NCBI GenBank assembly: GCA_016124335.1
Contig: WGNX01000005.1
Span: 310,001 to 374,000 of the forward strand
Direction of reading: 5' to 3'
Length of the DNA: 64,000 nt
Origin: Alphaproteobacteria bacterium
GTDB lineage: Bacteria; Pseudomonadota; Alphaproteobacteria; CACIAM-22H2
This document shows, piece after piece, positions 36,142-44,754 of the stretch (positions are counted from its first letter, which is position 1; every line of letters begins with the position of its first letter). The notes under the pieces were generated by a model. That model was not told the DNA's origin. It searched no databases and worked only from the letters and a program-made list of their open reading frames with translations. The position numbers and the translations under genes are program-made.

Positions 36142-37238
36142 CCCAGCGCCTCTTCCATCGCCTTCCAGAGCGCTTCGAGCGGCTCACAGCCGACCGACAG
36201 GCGCACATAGCCCGGCGCCACCGCATCGCCCCAGCGCGCGCGGCGTTCGGCGCTGGTGTGAACGCTGCCGAAGCTGGTGCTCGGGCGCACGTAGCGGCAG
36301 GCGATGAACCGCTCGGCGGCGTCGGCATCGGCGAATTCGACGCCGATCAGGCTGCCGAATTTCGCCATCTGCTTTCGCGCGATGGCATTCGAGGGATCGT
36401 TGCCGAGGCCGGGATGGCGCACGCTGCGCGTGGCCTTGTGGACCGCGAGCCGGCGGGCGATTTCGAGGGCGTTGGCGCACATGCGCTCGAACCGCAGTTC
36501 CAGCGTTTCAAGCCCGCGATGGACAAGCCACGCCTCGAACGGGCCGGGGATCGCCCCGCCGAGCTTGCGCCAGTCGCGCACCGCATCGAGCATCGCCTTG
36601 TCGCGCGAGGCCACGTGGCCGAACAGCACGTCGGCATGGCCGCCGGGGGCCTTCGTATCTGCCGCGACGACGAGATCGGCACCAAGATCGAGCGGCCGCT
36701 GGCCCAGCGGCGTCATTGTCGTGTTGTCGACAGCGACGACGGCACCTTCGGCGTGCGCGGCCGCGGCGACGGCCGCGATGTCGCACACGTCGAGCCCGGG
36801 GTTCGACGGTGTTTCGACCCACACGAGCCGGTAGCCTTTGAACCCGCCTTCAAGGAAATCGCGTGTTGCGCGCAGGTCGAAGGAAACGCCCAGCGGGCCG
36901 AGGAATTTCTCGGCGAGCGCACGCGTCGTGTAATAGCCGTCCGACGGCAGCAGCACCTTGTCGCCCGCACGCAGGCGCGTATGCAACACGGCGGCGATCG
37001 CCGCCATGCCTGACGGGAAGGAGACGACCGGCGCATCCTCGAGGATGGCAAGCGCATGCTCGGCCGCATCCCAGCTCGGATTGTGGAAGCGCCCGTACTG
37101 GAAGGGCGAAGCCGCCGGATCGCCCGGCAGGTGATAGGCGCTTGCCGGCACGATGGGCGGAGCAATCGGATCGCCCGGGGCAAGGCCGTCGCGCGCGTGC
37201 AGCATGCGCGCGATCCGTTCGTCGTCGCCGTTTGCCAT
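36138..37238 (-). CDS. PLP-dependent Cys/Met metabolism enzyme (cystathionine gamma-synthase/lyase family)
   Basis: Predicted 366 residues, somewhat short for the family (about 380-400). PLP-binding features: SFPSGMAAI, SDGYYTTR, ETPSNPGLDV, VDNTTMTP (Asp171) and ADTKAPGGHADV with Lys196 as the Schiff-base lysine. Family members make or split cystathionine or release sulfide or methanethiol. The lysine context ADTKAPGG differs from the usual SATKYxxGH. GAGGTGA precedes the ATG at 37238; a TTG six bases earlier is less likely. Third gene after asparaginase and quinone reductase. Confidence 0.85.
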   Translation of the reverse strand: MANGDDERIARMLHARDGLAPGDPIAPPIVPASAYHLPGDPAASPFQYGRFHNPSWDAAEHALAILEDAPVVSFPSGMAAIAAVLHTRLRAGDKVLLPSDGYYTTRALAEKFLGPLGVSFDLRATRDFLEGGFKGYRLVWVETPSNPGLDVCDIAAVAAAAHAEGAVVAVDNTTMTPLGQRPLDLGADLVVAADTKAPGGHADVLFGHVASRDKAMLDAVRDWRKLGGAIPGPFEAWLVHRGLETLELRFERMCANALEIARRLAVHKATRSVRHPGLGNDPSNAIARKQMAKFGSLIGVEFADADAAERFIACRYVRPSTSFGSVHTSAERRARWGDAVAPGYVRLSVGCEPLEALWKAMEEALG

Positions 37239-37240
37239 CT

Positions 37241-38218
37241 TCAATTCACCTCAATAACGATTTTTCCGGCCCCGCGCCGTTCGCTCAGATGCGCGAGCGC
37301 CAGGGCGGCATTCGAAAGCGCGAACCGCTCGCTCACCAGCGGCTTGAGCTTTCCCTCGCTCCACCAGCCCAGCAGTGTTTCCAGCGATGCCCGGATGCGT
37401 TCGGGCTCGTGGCGGCGATAGGAGCCCCAGAAAAATCCGAGCGCCGCGACGTTTTTTACAAGCAGCAGGTTTGCCGGGATCTGCGGGATGTGGCCCGACG
37501 CGAAGCCGACGACGACGACACGGCCCTGCCAGGCCGTCGCGCGCAAGGCCGCATCGAACGCGGCGCCACCGACGGGATCGAACACGACGTCAACACCCCG
37601 CCCCTGCGTTATCTTGAGAACGGTCGTGCGCACGTCCTCGGCGACATAGTCGATCGCCGTGTCGGCGCCGTGGGCCATGGCGAGGATGCCGCGCTCGCTG
37701 CTGCGCGTCGCGGCGAGCACGTAGGCACCCATCGCCTTGCCGACTTCGACGGCCGCAAGCCCGACGCCTCCGGCCGCGCCGAGCACCAGAAGGGTCTCGT
37801 CCGTCCGCAGGCCGGCCCGCCATGCAAGCCCGCCATGCGCGGTCCCGTAGACGACCGGGAAGGTGGCCGCGATCACATAGTCCATCGCTTCGGGAATCTT
37901 GACCGTGTCGAGCGCGCGCACGACCGCGAATTCGGCGAATGCACCGTGTTCGAGCGTGGCAAGCACGCGCTCGCCGGGAACGAAATCGGCGACATCGGCG
38001 CCGATACCGTCGACTTCGCCGGCAAGCTCCATTCCGGGGACGAACGGGAAATCAGGCCGCGCCTGATACTTGCCGCGTACCATGAGCGTATCGGCGAAAT
38101 TGACGCCGGCCGCGCGCACGCGCACGCGGATTTCGCCGGGGCCCGGCGTCGGTACGGGGATCTCGCCCAGCGTCAGCTGGGGCGGGTCGCCGAAGGCATT
38201 GCAGAGGACCGCGCGCAT
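37241..38218 (-). CDS. NADPH:quinone oxidoreductase family protein (zinc-free MDR)
   Basis: Predicted 325 residues. GVNFADTLMVRGKYQARPDFPFVPGMELAGEV is the N-terminal signature of the quinone-reductase branch of medium-chain dehydrogenases, and VLGAAGGVGLAAVEVGKAMGA the nucleotide fold (GAAGGVG). The zinc-ligand cysteines of alcohol dehydrogenases are absent. Starts within the asparaginase stop (TGATG). Confidence 0.87.
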   Translation of the reverse strand: MRAVLCNAFGDPPQLTLGEIPVPTPGPGEIRVRVRAAGVNFADTLMVRGKYQARPDFPFVPGMELAGEVDGIGADVADFVPGERVLATLEHGAFAEFAVVRALDTVKIPEAMDYVIAATFPVVYGTAHGGLAWRAGLRTDETLLVLGAAGGVGLAAVEVGKAMGAYVLAATRSSERGILAMAHGADTAIDYVAEDVRTTVLKITQGRGVDVVFDPVGGAAFDAALRATAWQGRVVVVGFASGHIPQIPANLLLVKNVAALGFFWGSYRRHEPERIRASLETLLGWWSEGKLKPLVSERFALSNAALALAHLSERRGAGKIVIEVN

Positions 38219-39219
38219 CACCAGTTGGGCGCGGGGCGGATCTCGCCCACGGTGCGCCCGGCGGCGTTGGAAATCTTCGGGGAGAGCAGCGCTTCGACCT
38301 CCGCGCGCGGCGTATCGGCAAAACCGCCGTAGCGGTCGAGAAGCGTGGCAAGCGCCACTTCGGCACCGCGCCCGTTCCCGTCCTCGATCTTCAGCGCAAT
38401 GCCGATGCGTTTGTCCGGAACGGCCGCCATGTAGACGCCTTCGGCACCCGTTTTCATGATCGCCCGGCCGCGCGCGGCGATCGTCGCGCGCGTGCAGAAG
38501 CGGCCGGTGCCGGCCAGCATGAACGGGTTTTCGCGCATCGCTGCCGCCATGCGCCGGCAGGCCGCCGCGCGCGCCTCGCCAAGAGCGTCGGGATGGCCAA
38601 GCCGCGCGATGCCCAGCGCCAGATTCCTCACCGGCGTGCCGATCTGCGGCAACGAGCAGCCGTCGAGCCCGGTTGGCGCGTCCTTCAGGTCGACGTCGAG
38701 CATTTCCTCGTACGTCGCGATGATGCGCTTCTGCAGCGGATGGGCCGGATCGACATAGCCCTTCGTGGGCCAGCCCATATGCCGGCATACCGCGAGCATG
38801 CCCGTGTGCTTGCCCGAACAGTTGTTATGCGTCGTGTCCGGCTCGCGCATGGCGCGGATCAGTTCGTTGGCCGACGGCCCGTGCGTGGGCATGTGGGCAC
38901 CGCATTCGAGGTCGCCCGCATCCATGCCCATGCGGGCCAGCCAGGCCAGCACCGTGCGCGTATGCATCGGTTCGCCGCCGTGGCTGGCGGCGGCAATCGC
39001 GATTTCCGCACCCGAACAGGCGAACGCATCGGCAGCCCCCGATTCGAGCAGGCCAAGCGACTGGATCGGCTTGATTGCCGAACGCGCGAAAACCTGCCGG
39101 CCGATATCGCCGTGGCTCTCGACAAGGGCACCGTCGGACGAGACGACGGCCACGATGGCGCGATGGCGGCTTTCCACCATGTTGCCGCGGGTGACTTCGA
39201 CGATCAGGGGCTCATTCAT
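38218..39219 (-). CDS. L-asparaginase II family protein (PF06089)
   Basis: Predicted 333 residues. EVTRGNMVESRHRAIVAVV opens the protein and IKPIQSLGLLESGAAD, HNNCSGKHTGML and GTGRFCTRA follow, all typical of the thermolabile asparaginase II family of rhizobia and relatives. It converts asparagine to aspartate and ammonia. First gene of a three-gene unit with a quinone reductase and a PLP enzyme; a shared metabolic theme is not evident. Confidence 0.88.
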   Translation of the reverse strand: MNEPLIVEVTRGNMVESRHRAIVAVVSSDGALVESHGDIGRQVFARSAIKPIQSLGLLESGAADAFACSGAEIAIAAASHGGEPMHTRTVLAWLARMGMDAGDLECGAHMPTHGPSANELIRAMREPDTTHNNCSGKHTGMLAVCRHMGWPTKGYVDPAHPLQKRIIATYEEMLDVDLKDAPTGLDGCSLPQIGTPVRNLALGIARLGHPDALGEARAAACRRMAAAMRENPFMLAGTGRFCTRATIAARGRAIMKTGAEGVYMAAVPDKRIGIALKIEDGNGRGAEVALATLLDRYGGFADTPRAEVEALLSPKISNAAGRTVGEIRPAPNW

Positions 39220-39270
39220 GGTCTTCGGACCTTGCCTTGCGTGCGCGCCCAAGGCAAGGTCCGGCCCGTC

Positions 39271-39804
39271 ATGCGAGGCTATTTCGGAATAGGCGTCGAG
39301 GGCATCTCGAAGCCGATGAATCTCGGCGCGCTCGTGCGTACCGCGCACGCTTTCGGCGCGTCGTTCGCCTTCACGCTTGCCGCGGCCTTCGACCGCGGCG
39401 AGGCCAACCGCGCCGATACCTCGGATGCTTCCGAAAGCATGCCGGTCTACGATTGGGCCACGCACGCCGACATGCGCCTGCCCGTGGGCTGCGTGCTGGT
39501 GGGCATCGAACTGGTCCCCGATGCTGTCGAGCTGCCGAGCTTCCGCCATCCGCGCGCGGCGGCCTATATCCTCGGGCCCGAACGCGGCTCGCTGTCGCCC
39601 GAAACGCTGGCGCTGTGCCGCCACGTCGTGAAGATCCCGACCAAGTTCTGCATCAACGTGTCGCTTGCCGGCGCACTGGTCATGTACGACCGCGTGCTGT
39701 CGATGGGCCAGCACGTGGCGCGCCCGATCCTGCCCGGCGGCCCCAAGGGCCCGCCGACGCGCCGCCACGTTTCCGGCGGGCCGATCCTGCGCAAGAAGGG
39801 TTAG
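39271..39804 (+). CDS. SpoU/TrmH family RNA 2'-O-methyltransferase
   Basis: Predicted 177 residues, a single SPOUT domain without an extra RNA-binding domain. Motif 1 is NLGALVRTAHAFGA (Asn and Arg), motif 2 ILGPERGSLS and motif 3 IPTKFCINVSLAGALVMYD, together forming the trefoil-knot SAM site. Target is likely a tRNA or rRNA ribose but cannot be named. Stop shares bases with that of the converging ChrR-like gene (TTAG). Confidence 0.85.
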   Translation: MRGYFGIGVEGISKPMNLGALVRTAHAFGASFAFTLAAAFDRGEANRADTSDASESMPVYDWATHADMRLPVGCVLVGIELVPDAVELPSFRHPRAAAYILGPERGSLSPETLALCRHVVKIPTKFCINVSLAGALVMYDRVLSMGQHVARPILPGGPKGPPTRRHVSGGPILRKKG

Positions 39805-40466
39805 CGGCGGGCGAGCCGGAGCAGCGGATTGAGCAGGCGGCTCCAGCCGCCCGTAAGCCTGATCGGGCCGGTCGTCACGGCGAGGCACACGCAGTCGTGC
39901 GCGCGGTCGGCACGCGGCGAATGCGAGACCGTTTCGTCGGCCGCACACACGTCGCCGCGCGCATAGTGGCCGCGCCCGTCCTCGAAGGCGCCCTCGAGGA
40001 CCAGAAGCAACTCGTCGCCGTAATGCGTGTGCGCGGGAATGGCCCGGCCGCCCGCCACGCGCAGAAGGCTCATGCGATGGGTTGCGGGCCCGCGCGTGGG
40101 CAAGATCACCTCGTCGACGCCCTTGACCACCGGCTTCCAGGCAAGCGCGCCGAAATCGGGGCCCGTGTAGGGAAGGAGGGCCGCCGGAATCGGCGACCCG
40201 ATCGCACCGACGCGCGCGCGTGGGGCTGCGGGTTGGGGCGTGTCGAGAGCGGCAAGGGCGCGTTCCAACGCGCCCGTCGAAAGCGCGGCCGGTTCGATTC
40301 GTTCGAGCAGCGCGCCGCCCACGGCGTCGAGGCGCGCGACGGTCGCACGGCCATCCGGGCACATCGAAAGATGGGATTCGACGAGCACGGCAACCGGCTC
40401 GGGCGCCGATCCGGCGGCGAAGTCGACGAGCCATTCGTCGGCGATGGGGCGGGGAAGGTTCATCAT
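39801..40466 (-). CDS. ChrR-type anti-sigma factor with altered zinc site
   Basis: Predicted 221 residues: N-terminal anti-sigma domain plus C-terminal cupin, as in Rhodobacter ChrR. In ChrR the N-terminal zinc is held by two His and a CxxC pair. Here the second His (His32) and first Cys (Cys36) remain, but the second Cys is Gly39 (CPDGR for CPDCR) and the first His is absent (LPRPIADEW). The cupin metal ligands look intact: His146, His148, Glu152 and His182. It overlaps the sigma gene by four bases (ATGA). Role: hold the ECF sigma factor until singlet oxygen or peroxide-type stress (by analogy). Confidence 0.85.
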   Translation of the reverse strand: MMNLPRPIADEWLVDFAAGSAPEPVAVLVESHLSMCPDGRATVARLDAVGGALLERIEPAALSTGALERALAALDTPQPAAPRARVGAIGSPIPAALLPYTGPDFGALAWKPVVKGVDEVILPTRGPATHRMSLLRVAGGRAIPAHTHYGDELLLVLEGAFEDGRGHYARGDVCAADETVSHSPRADRAHDCVCLAVTTGPIRLTGGWSRLLNPLLRLARR

Positions 40467-41032
40467 TGGTCAGGCTCGAACATAGTGCGCAGCTTCGCCA
40501 CGGCAAGGCGCAGGCGCGATTTAACCGTGCCCAGCGGCAGGCGCAGGCTTTGCGCGATGTCGCCGTGGGAACGGTCTTCGTAATAGGCAAGGCGCAGCAT
40601 CTGGGCCTGCTCGGCCGGCAGTTCCTCGAGCGCGGCGGCAAGTCGCCGTTCCCAGCGGCCGGCATCAAGCGTGCGGTCGGGCAGCGCATCGGGTTCCGGC
40701 AGCAGGCCGGGATCTTCGATGTCGAGCCGCTGGCGCCGGTCGCGCCGCAAGGCGTCGATGCGCCGGTTGCGCGCGATCGCGAATATCCATGTCGACGGGC
40801 TTGCGAGCTTGGCGTCGTAGGCCGGCGCCTTGCGCCACACGGTCAGCATCACGTCCTGCATCAGGTCTTCGGCCTGACCCTGATCGGCACCGAGGCGCAG
40901 AAGATATGCCTTCACGCGCGGTGCGAAATGGCCAAACAGCCGCGCGAATGCCGCACGATCCTGAAAGCGCGCAACGGCGGCGATGTCGCGCACGAGCGCA
41001 TCGATTGCCGCGGGTTGCGAGTCGGAAAGCAT
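40463..41032 (-). CDS. ECF sigma factor, RpoE type partnered by ChrR
   Basis: Predicted 189 residues. Region 2 includes HFAPRVKAYLLRLGADQGQAEDLMQDVML and STWIFAIARNRRIDALRR; region 4 is LPAEQAQMLRLAYYEDRSHGD and LRLPLGTVKSRLRLAVAKLR. Sequence and the adjacent ChrR-like gene place it in the ECF11-type group that responds to singlet oxygen. ATG 41032 is chosen; an upstream in-frame extension is unsupported. Gene order sigma then anti-sigma is the usual one. Confidence 0.88.
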   Translation of the reverse strand: MLSDSQPAAIDALVRDIAAVARFQDRAAFARLFGHFAPRVKAYLLRLGADQGQAEDLMQDVMLTVWRKAPAYDAKLASPSTWIFAIARNRRIDALRRDRRQRLDIEDPGLLPEPDALPDRTLDAGRWERRLAAALEELPAEQAQMLRLAYYEDRSHGDIAQSLRLPLGTVKSRLRLAVAKLRTMFEPDQ

Positions 41033-41200
41033 CGGGCCCTGTATAATGCGCGCGAGCCCTTCGGCAAACGGCTGTCGGCGCCGCAGGCGTCCGGGATATT
41101 TTCCGGGGCTCGGTGCACGCGCGCGGACCGAAGATGGGCGGTTGACGATCCTCATTCACGTGCGTTACGCAGGAAGCCCCACCCCGGATCACGATTCGCC

Positions 41201-41812
41201 ATGAAAGCTCGACTCCTCCTCGTCGTTGCCGCTTCGTTCCTTGTTTTGAGCGGCACCGCACATGCGCAGAAGCGACCCGCACAGAAGCCGGCGGAAAAGC
41301 CCGTCGAGAAGCCGGCGGAGCCGGCGGCTGCTTCCGGCCTGCCGCGCCAGATCGGCGCGCACGACGGCTGGATCGCGGTCGATGCGGGCACCGGCGCCAA
41401 TCGCGTGTGCTATCTCGTCGGCCGGCCGACGAAATCCGACAGCAAGCCCGCGAACGCCAAGCGTGGCGAAATCTCGCTGACCGTCGCGCACTATCCCGGT
41501 GCCAATCGGACGAACGAACTGACCTGGGCTGCGGGCTATCCGCTGCGCGACAACGGCCCGATGATGATCGAGATCGGCAAGGTCAAGGTGCCGCTTTCAA
41601 ATCTCAGCCAGCCGAACTCCGAGAAGGCCTGGACGCGCGACGAGCCGGGCAACCGGCAGGCGGTCGACGCGATGCGCCAGGCTGCCGCCGGCGCCAACGC
41701 GATCGTCAAGGGCATTTCCGGCCGCGGCACGGAAACGACCGATACGTTCGCGCTCAACGGCTTCGCCAAGGCCCTGGCCGATATCGATAAGGCCTGCGGC
41801 GTCAAGCGCTAG
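41201..41812 (+). CDS. Invasion-associated locus B (IalB) family exported protein
   Basis: Predicted 203 residues with signal peptide MKARLLLVVAASFLVLSGTAHA, then a Lys/Pro/Glu/Ala-rich linker (about 23-48) and an IalB-like domain: DGWIAVDAGTGANRVCYLV, RGEISLTVAHYPGANRTNEL and a final KACGVKR. IalB proteins are periplasmic or envelope proteins common in alphaproteobacteria; despite the name most are not virulence factors. Function unknown. Confidence 0.8.
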   Translation: MKARLLLVVAASFLVLSGTAHAQKRPAQKPAEKPVEKPAEPAAASGLPRQIGAHDGWIAVDAGTGANRVCYLVGRPTKSDSKPANAKRGEISLTVAHYPGANRTNELTWAAGYPLRDNGPMMIEIGKVKVPLSNLSQPNSEKAWTRDEPGNRQAVDAMRQAAAGANAIVKGISGRGTETTDTFALNGFAKALADIDKACGVKR

Positions 41813-41823
41813 GCCGCCTGCGG

Positions 41824-41852
41824 GTGACAAGCCGGGTGCGTGCGCCTATATA
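41824..41852 (+). promoter_or_regulatory. Predicted promoter of rlmN, giving a leaderless mRNA
   Basis: GTGACA (41824-41829) and TATATA (41847-41852) are separated by 17 bases. Transcription would begin 7-8 bases after the -10, at or within a base of the ATG at 41860. No ribosome site precedes that ATG. The -10 is the centre of a perfect 16 bp palindrome GCGCCTATATAGGCGC (41842-41857). Confidence 0.55.
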
Positions 41853-41859
41853 GGCGCGG

Positions 41860-43020
41860 ATGCTCGACGATATCGTCCCACCGCCCCAGCTCGCACCTTT
41901 CAAGGAAGCGCTGCCGGCACCGCAAAGTCCCGACGGGCGCGCCAATCTCATCGGCCTGTCGCGCGAGGAGCTCGGCGCGATCTTCGCCGAGATGGGCGAG
42001 CCCGCGTTCCGCGCGCGCCAGCTGTGGGGCTGGATCTACTGCAAGGGCGCACGCGACTTCGCCGACATGACCGACATGTCCAAGAAGCTGCGTGCGAAGC
42101 TCGAAACGCGCTACGCGATGCGCCGCCCGCCGGTCTCCCGCCTTCAGGAATCGGTCGACGGCACGAAAAAGTGGCTGCTGCGCTTCGACGACGGGCAGGA
42201 AATCGAGACCGTCCACATCCCCGAGGAAGACCGCGGGACGCTGTGCGTGTCGAGTCAGGTCGGCTGCACGCTCACCTGCAAGTTCTGCCACACCGGCACC
42301 CAGCGCCTGGTGCGCAACCTCACGGTCGAGGAGATCGTGGGGCAGGTGGCGCTCGCCAAGGACACGTTCGGCGAGTGGCCGGGGCCCGAGACCGGGCGCA
42401 AGTTCACGAACATCGTGATGATGGGAATGGGCGAGCCGCTGTTCAACTACGAGAACGTCGCGCGCGCGCTGAAGATCGTCATGGACCCCGACGGCATGGC
42501 CGTCTCGCGGCGCAAGATCACGCTGTCGACCTCGGGCGTGGCGCCGATGATCAGGCGCTGCGGCGAGGATCTGCGCGTGATGCTCGCGATCTCGCTGCAT
42601 GCGGTGACCGACGAGCTGCGCGACGTGCTGGTTCCGCTCAACAGGAAATATCCGATCGCCGAACTCCTCGAGGCCTGCCGCGGCTATCCCACGCTGTCCA
42701 ACGCCCGGCGCATCACGTTCGAATACGTGATGCTGAAGGGCGTCAACGACAGTCCGGCCGATGCACGCGCGCTCGTCAAGCTCATCGCCGGCATCCCGGC
42801 GAAGATCAACCTGATCCCGTTCAACGCCTGGCCGGGCGCGCCGTTCGAATGCTCGACGCCCGAGGCGATCGAGAGGTTCGCGCAGATCGTCAACGACGCG
42901 GGCTATCCAAGCCCCGTGCGCAAGCCGCGCGGGAGCGACATCTTCGCGGCCTGCGGCCAGCTCAAGAGCGCGAGCGAACGCCAGCGCAAGAGCCAGCCGG
43001 CTGCCGACGCCGGCGATTGA
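41860..43020 (+). CDS. rlmN: 23S rRNA (adenine2503-C2)/tRNA (adenine37-C2)-methyltransferase
   Basis: Predicted 386-residue radical SAM enzyme. The iron-sulfur ligands are Cys136, Cys140 and Cys143 in [39 protein letters not shown] and [11 protein letters not shown] are family motifs, and the C-terminal [10 protein letters not shown] holds the catalytic Cys. An N-terminal accessory domain ([23 protein letters not shown]) binds RNA. It methylates C2 of A2503 in 23S rRNA and A37 in some tRNAs. Confidence 0.95.
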   Translation: MLDDIVPPPQLAPFKEALPAPQSPDGRANLIGLSREELGAIFAEMGEPAFRARQLWGWIYCKGARDFADMTDMSKKLRAKLETRYAMRRPPVSRLQESVDGTKKWLLRFDDGQEIETVHIPEEDRGTLCVSSQVGCTLTCKFCHTGTQRLVRNLTVEEIVGQVALAKDTFGEWPGPETGRKFTNIVMMGMGEPLFNYENVARALKIVMDPDGMAVSRRKITLSTSGVAPMIRRCGEDLRVMLAISLHAVTDELRDVLVPLNRKYPIAELLEACRGYPTLSNARRITFEYVMLKGVNDSPADARALVKLIAGIPAKINLIPFNAWPGAPFECSTPEAIERFAQIVNDAGYPSPVRKPRGSDIFAACGQLKSASERQRKSQPAADAGD

Positions 43021-43074
43021 CCGTCCACCCGAGGCAGGATTTGAAATCGCACGACACTTGCCATAGTGTTGTGG

Positions 43075-43986
43075 ATGCAAGCATCAATACTACTATCGTG
43101 TCTGGATACAACCGTAGCGAAAGCCACGGTCGCCGATATTCTGTCGACCGCCGGTTCGGCCGTGGACTTCGAGATCGTCGTCGTCACGCCCGTTCCGTTT
43201 GAAGCACCCCGGACGCGCATCCTGATCGAAGCGACCCCAGGGCTTGGTGCCGCACACGCATACAATGCCGCCGCGGCAGCGGCGCGCGGGGAAATCCTCG
43301 TCCACGTAACCGATCGCAAACGCTTCCGGCCTGGTTGGCTCGAAGCGGCGCTTGCGACTCTGCATGCGCGCGATCGCGGCGGCCCGCCATTCGTCGCGTG
43401 CCTGCCGATGCATGACCCGGATTACGGCGACGCTTTCGTGGGCACCGCCATGGGCTGGCTTTATCCCTGGTTCTTTGCTGCCCATCGCCGGCTGATCGAC
43501 AGGGTCGGGCCTTACTGCGACACGGATTTCAAGAGCAGTTTCCTCGACGTCGATCTCGGTTTCAGGGTCTGGACGGCGGGGGGGCGCTGCGAAATCGTAC
43601 AGGGCGGGGCTTGGTATGAACATGCGCCCGACCTGGCCCGCGTACGCGCTGGAACGAGTCATGCGGGTGCCGATTTTTCACGGCTTTGCGCGCGATGGCT
43701 CGCGCGCTTCGGCGAAAACCTGATGGACGCAACCGCACCGGTCCAGCCGTGGAATGTCTGCATCGATGTACCGTCGGTCTTCTTCGCGCACTTCGTGCGC
43801 AACGGCGCGATCATCGAGATTGGCCGCGACTGGCAACGCTTCGGCCCGTTCCTCCGCACGGCAGCCCGCCTGCTTTTTAAAGAGGGAATTCAGCCACCCG
43901 GCTCGGTACTGGCCGACCCTGCGCATATACCCGACTGGGTGATCGCGATCGATTCGGCACGCCGCCGCTCGGTTGGCTCGGCGTGA
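43075..43986 (+). CDS. Glycosyltransferase-like protein (GT-A fold, divergent)
   Basis: Predicted 303 residues. The N-terminal part follows the GT2 pattern: short strand, VDFEIVVVTPVP, then GLGAAHAYNAAAAAARGEILVHVTDRKRFRPGWLEAAL. Where GT2 enzymes have a metal-binding Asp-x-Asp, this protein has Thr-Asp-Arg. FLDVDLGFRVWTAGGRCEIVQ then resembles the acceptor region (ED/VD..R). It may be an inactive or metal-independent transferase. Start ATG 43075 is weakly supported. It converges on a methyltransferase gene and may belong with it to a surface-glycan function (inference). Confidence 0.55.
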   Translation: MQASILLSCLDTTVAKATVADILSTAGSAVDFEIVVVTPVPFEAPRTRILIEATPGLGAAHAYNAAAAAARGEILVHVTDRKRFRPGWLEAALATLHARDRGGPPFVACLPMHDPDYGDAFVGTAMGWLYPWFFAAHRRLIDRVGPYCDTDFKSSFLDVDLGFRVWTAGGRCEIVQGGAWYEHAPDLARVRAGTSHAGADFSRLCARWLARFGENLMDATAPVQPWNVCIDVPSVFFAHFVRNGAIIEIGRDWQRFGPFLRTAARLLFKEGIQPPGSVLADPAHIPDWVIAIDSARRRSVGSA

Positions 43987-43996
43987 CGCGATGGCG

Positions 43997-44734
43997 TCAT
44001 ACGGCAATCGCGCCAAACGGATCGCAGTAGGCGTCGAGGATGCGGTGAAGATCCGGGAATTTCGTCGGCGGCACGAGGAAACCCATGCCTGAGGCCGTGC
44101 GCGTCAGGATGCGCGCCTTGTGGCCCGGCAACTGGGCCGCGATCGCGCGGAATGAATCGAGCATCTGGCAGACCATGACGTCGTGGAAGACATAGACCGT
44201 ATCGTCGGTGCAGTGGGCGCGCGCGCCAAGGAAGTCGGCCGTCTGCGCCTCGTTCGTATGATCGGCGTCGACGAACACCATGTCGGGCGGGCCGTCAAAA
44301 TGCGCCGCAAGTGCGCCGGCCGTGTCCTGCGGCGAGGCCCCAAGCACGCCGGTCACATCGAACCCGTTTTCCGACGCGATCCGGTTGGTGAGGGCAAGGC
44401 CTTCCTTGCCCATGCCAAGCCCGATGTCGAGCGCCACGATCTTGGCTTTCGGCATCGACATGGCGATGGCAAGCGTGCTCCAGCCGAACGAACAGCCCAC
44501 GCAGTAGATGCGCGAAGGCGAATAGACCTGCCCGATATCCTCGAACAGCGACACTTCCGACAGGCTGATGCCGCCGCCCGAATGGCCGATATTGAGGCCG
44601 TCCTTGATCGCGTAGGTGAACGTGCCGTCTTCGGCGGGGCTGTTCGAAATCTTCGACAGAAGGAAGGGCGAAATGCTCGACCGGATCGTGTAGCCATAAC
44701 GCCCGTAGAGTTCGACGAGTTTGACGAACAGCAT
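43997..44734 (-). CDS. Class I SAM-dependent methyltransferase-like protein
   Basis: Predicted 245 residues. IYCVGCSFGWSTLAIAMSMPKAKIVALDIG is a SAM-fold motif I (acidic loop at the end of strand 2), followed by PDMVFVDADHTNEAQTADFLGARAH and VYVFHDVMV, the O-methyltransferase/cephalosporin-hydroxylase-like pattern. Substrate unknown. GGGGAG lies before ATG 44734. It is 20 bases downstream of the GST gene on the same strand. Confidence 0.7.
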   Translation of the reverse strand: MLFVKLVELYGRYGYTIRSSISPFLLSKISNSPAEDGTFTYAIKDGLNIGHSGGGISLSEVSLFEDIGQVYSPSRIYCVGCSFGWSTLAIAMSMPKAKIVALDIGLGMGKEGLALTNRIASENGFDVTGVLGASPQDTAGALAAHFDGPPDMVFVDADHTNEAQTADFLGARAHCTDDTVYVFHDVMVCQMLDSFRAIAAQLPGHKARILTRTASGMGFLVPPTKFPDLHRILDAYCDPFGAIAV

Positions 44735-44754
44735 GTCGCTGGCTCCCCGCTTAA

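Noticed and set aside
41042..41047. A perfect TATAAT on the plus strand just upstream of the ECF sigma gene start
   Set aside because: It points away from the sigma gene, has no -35 at suitable spacing, and would give a 150-base leader before the IalB-like gene; support is too weak to call.
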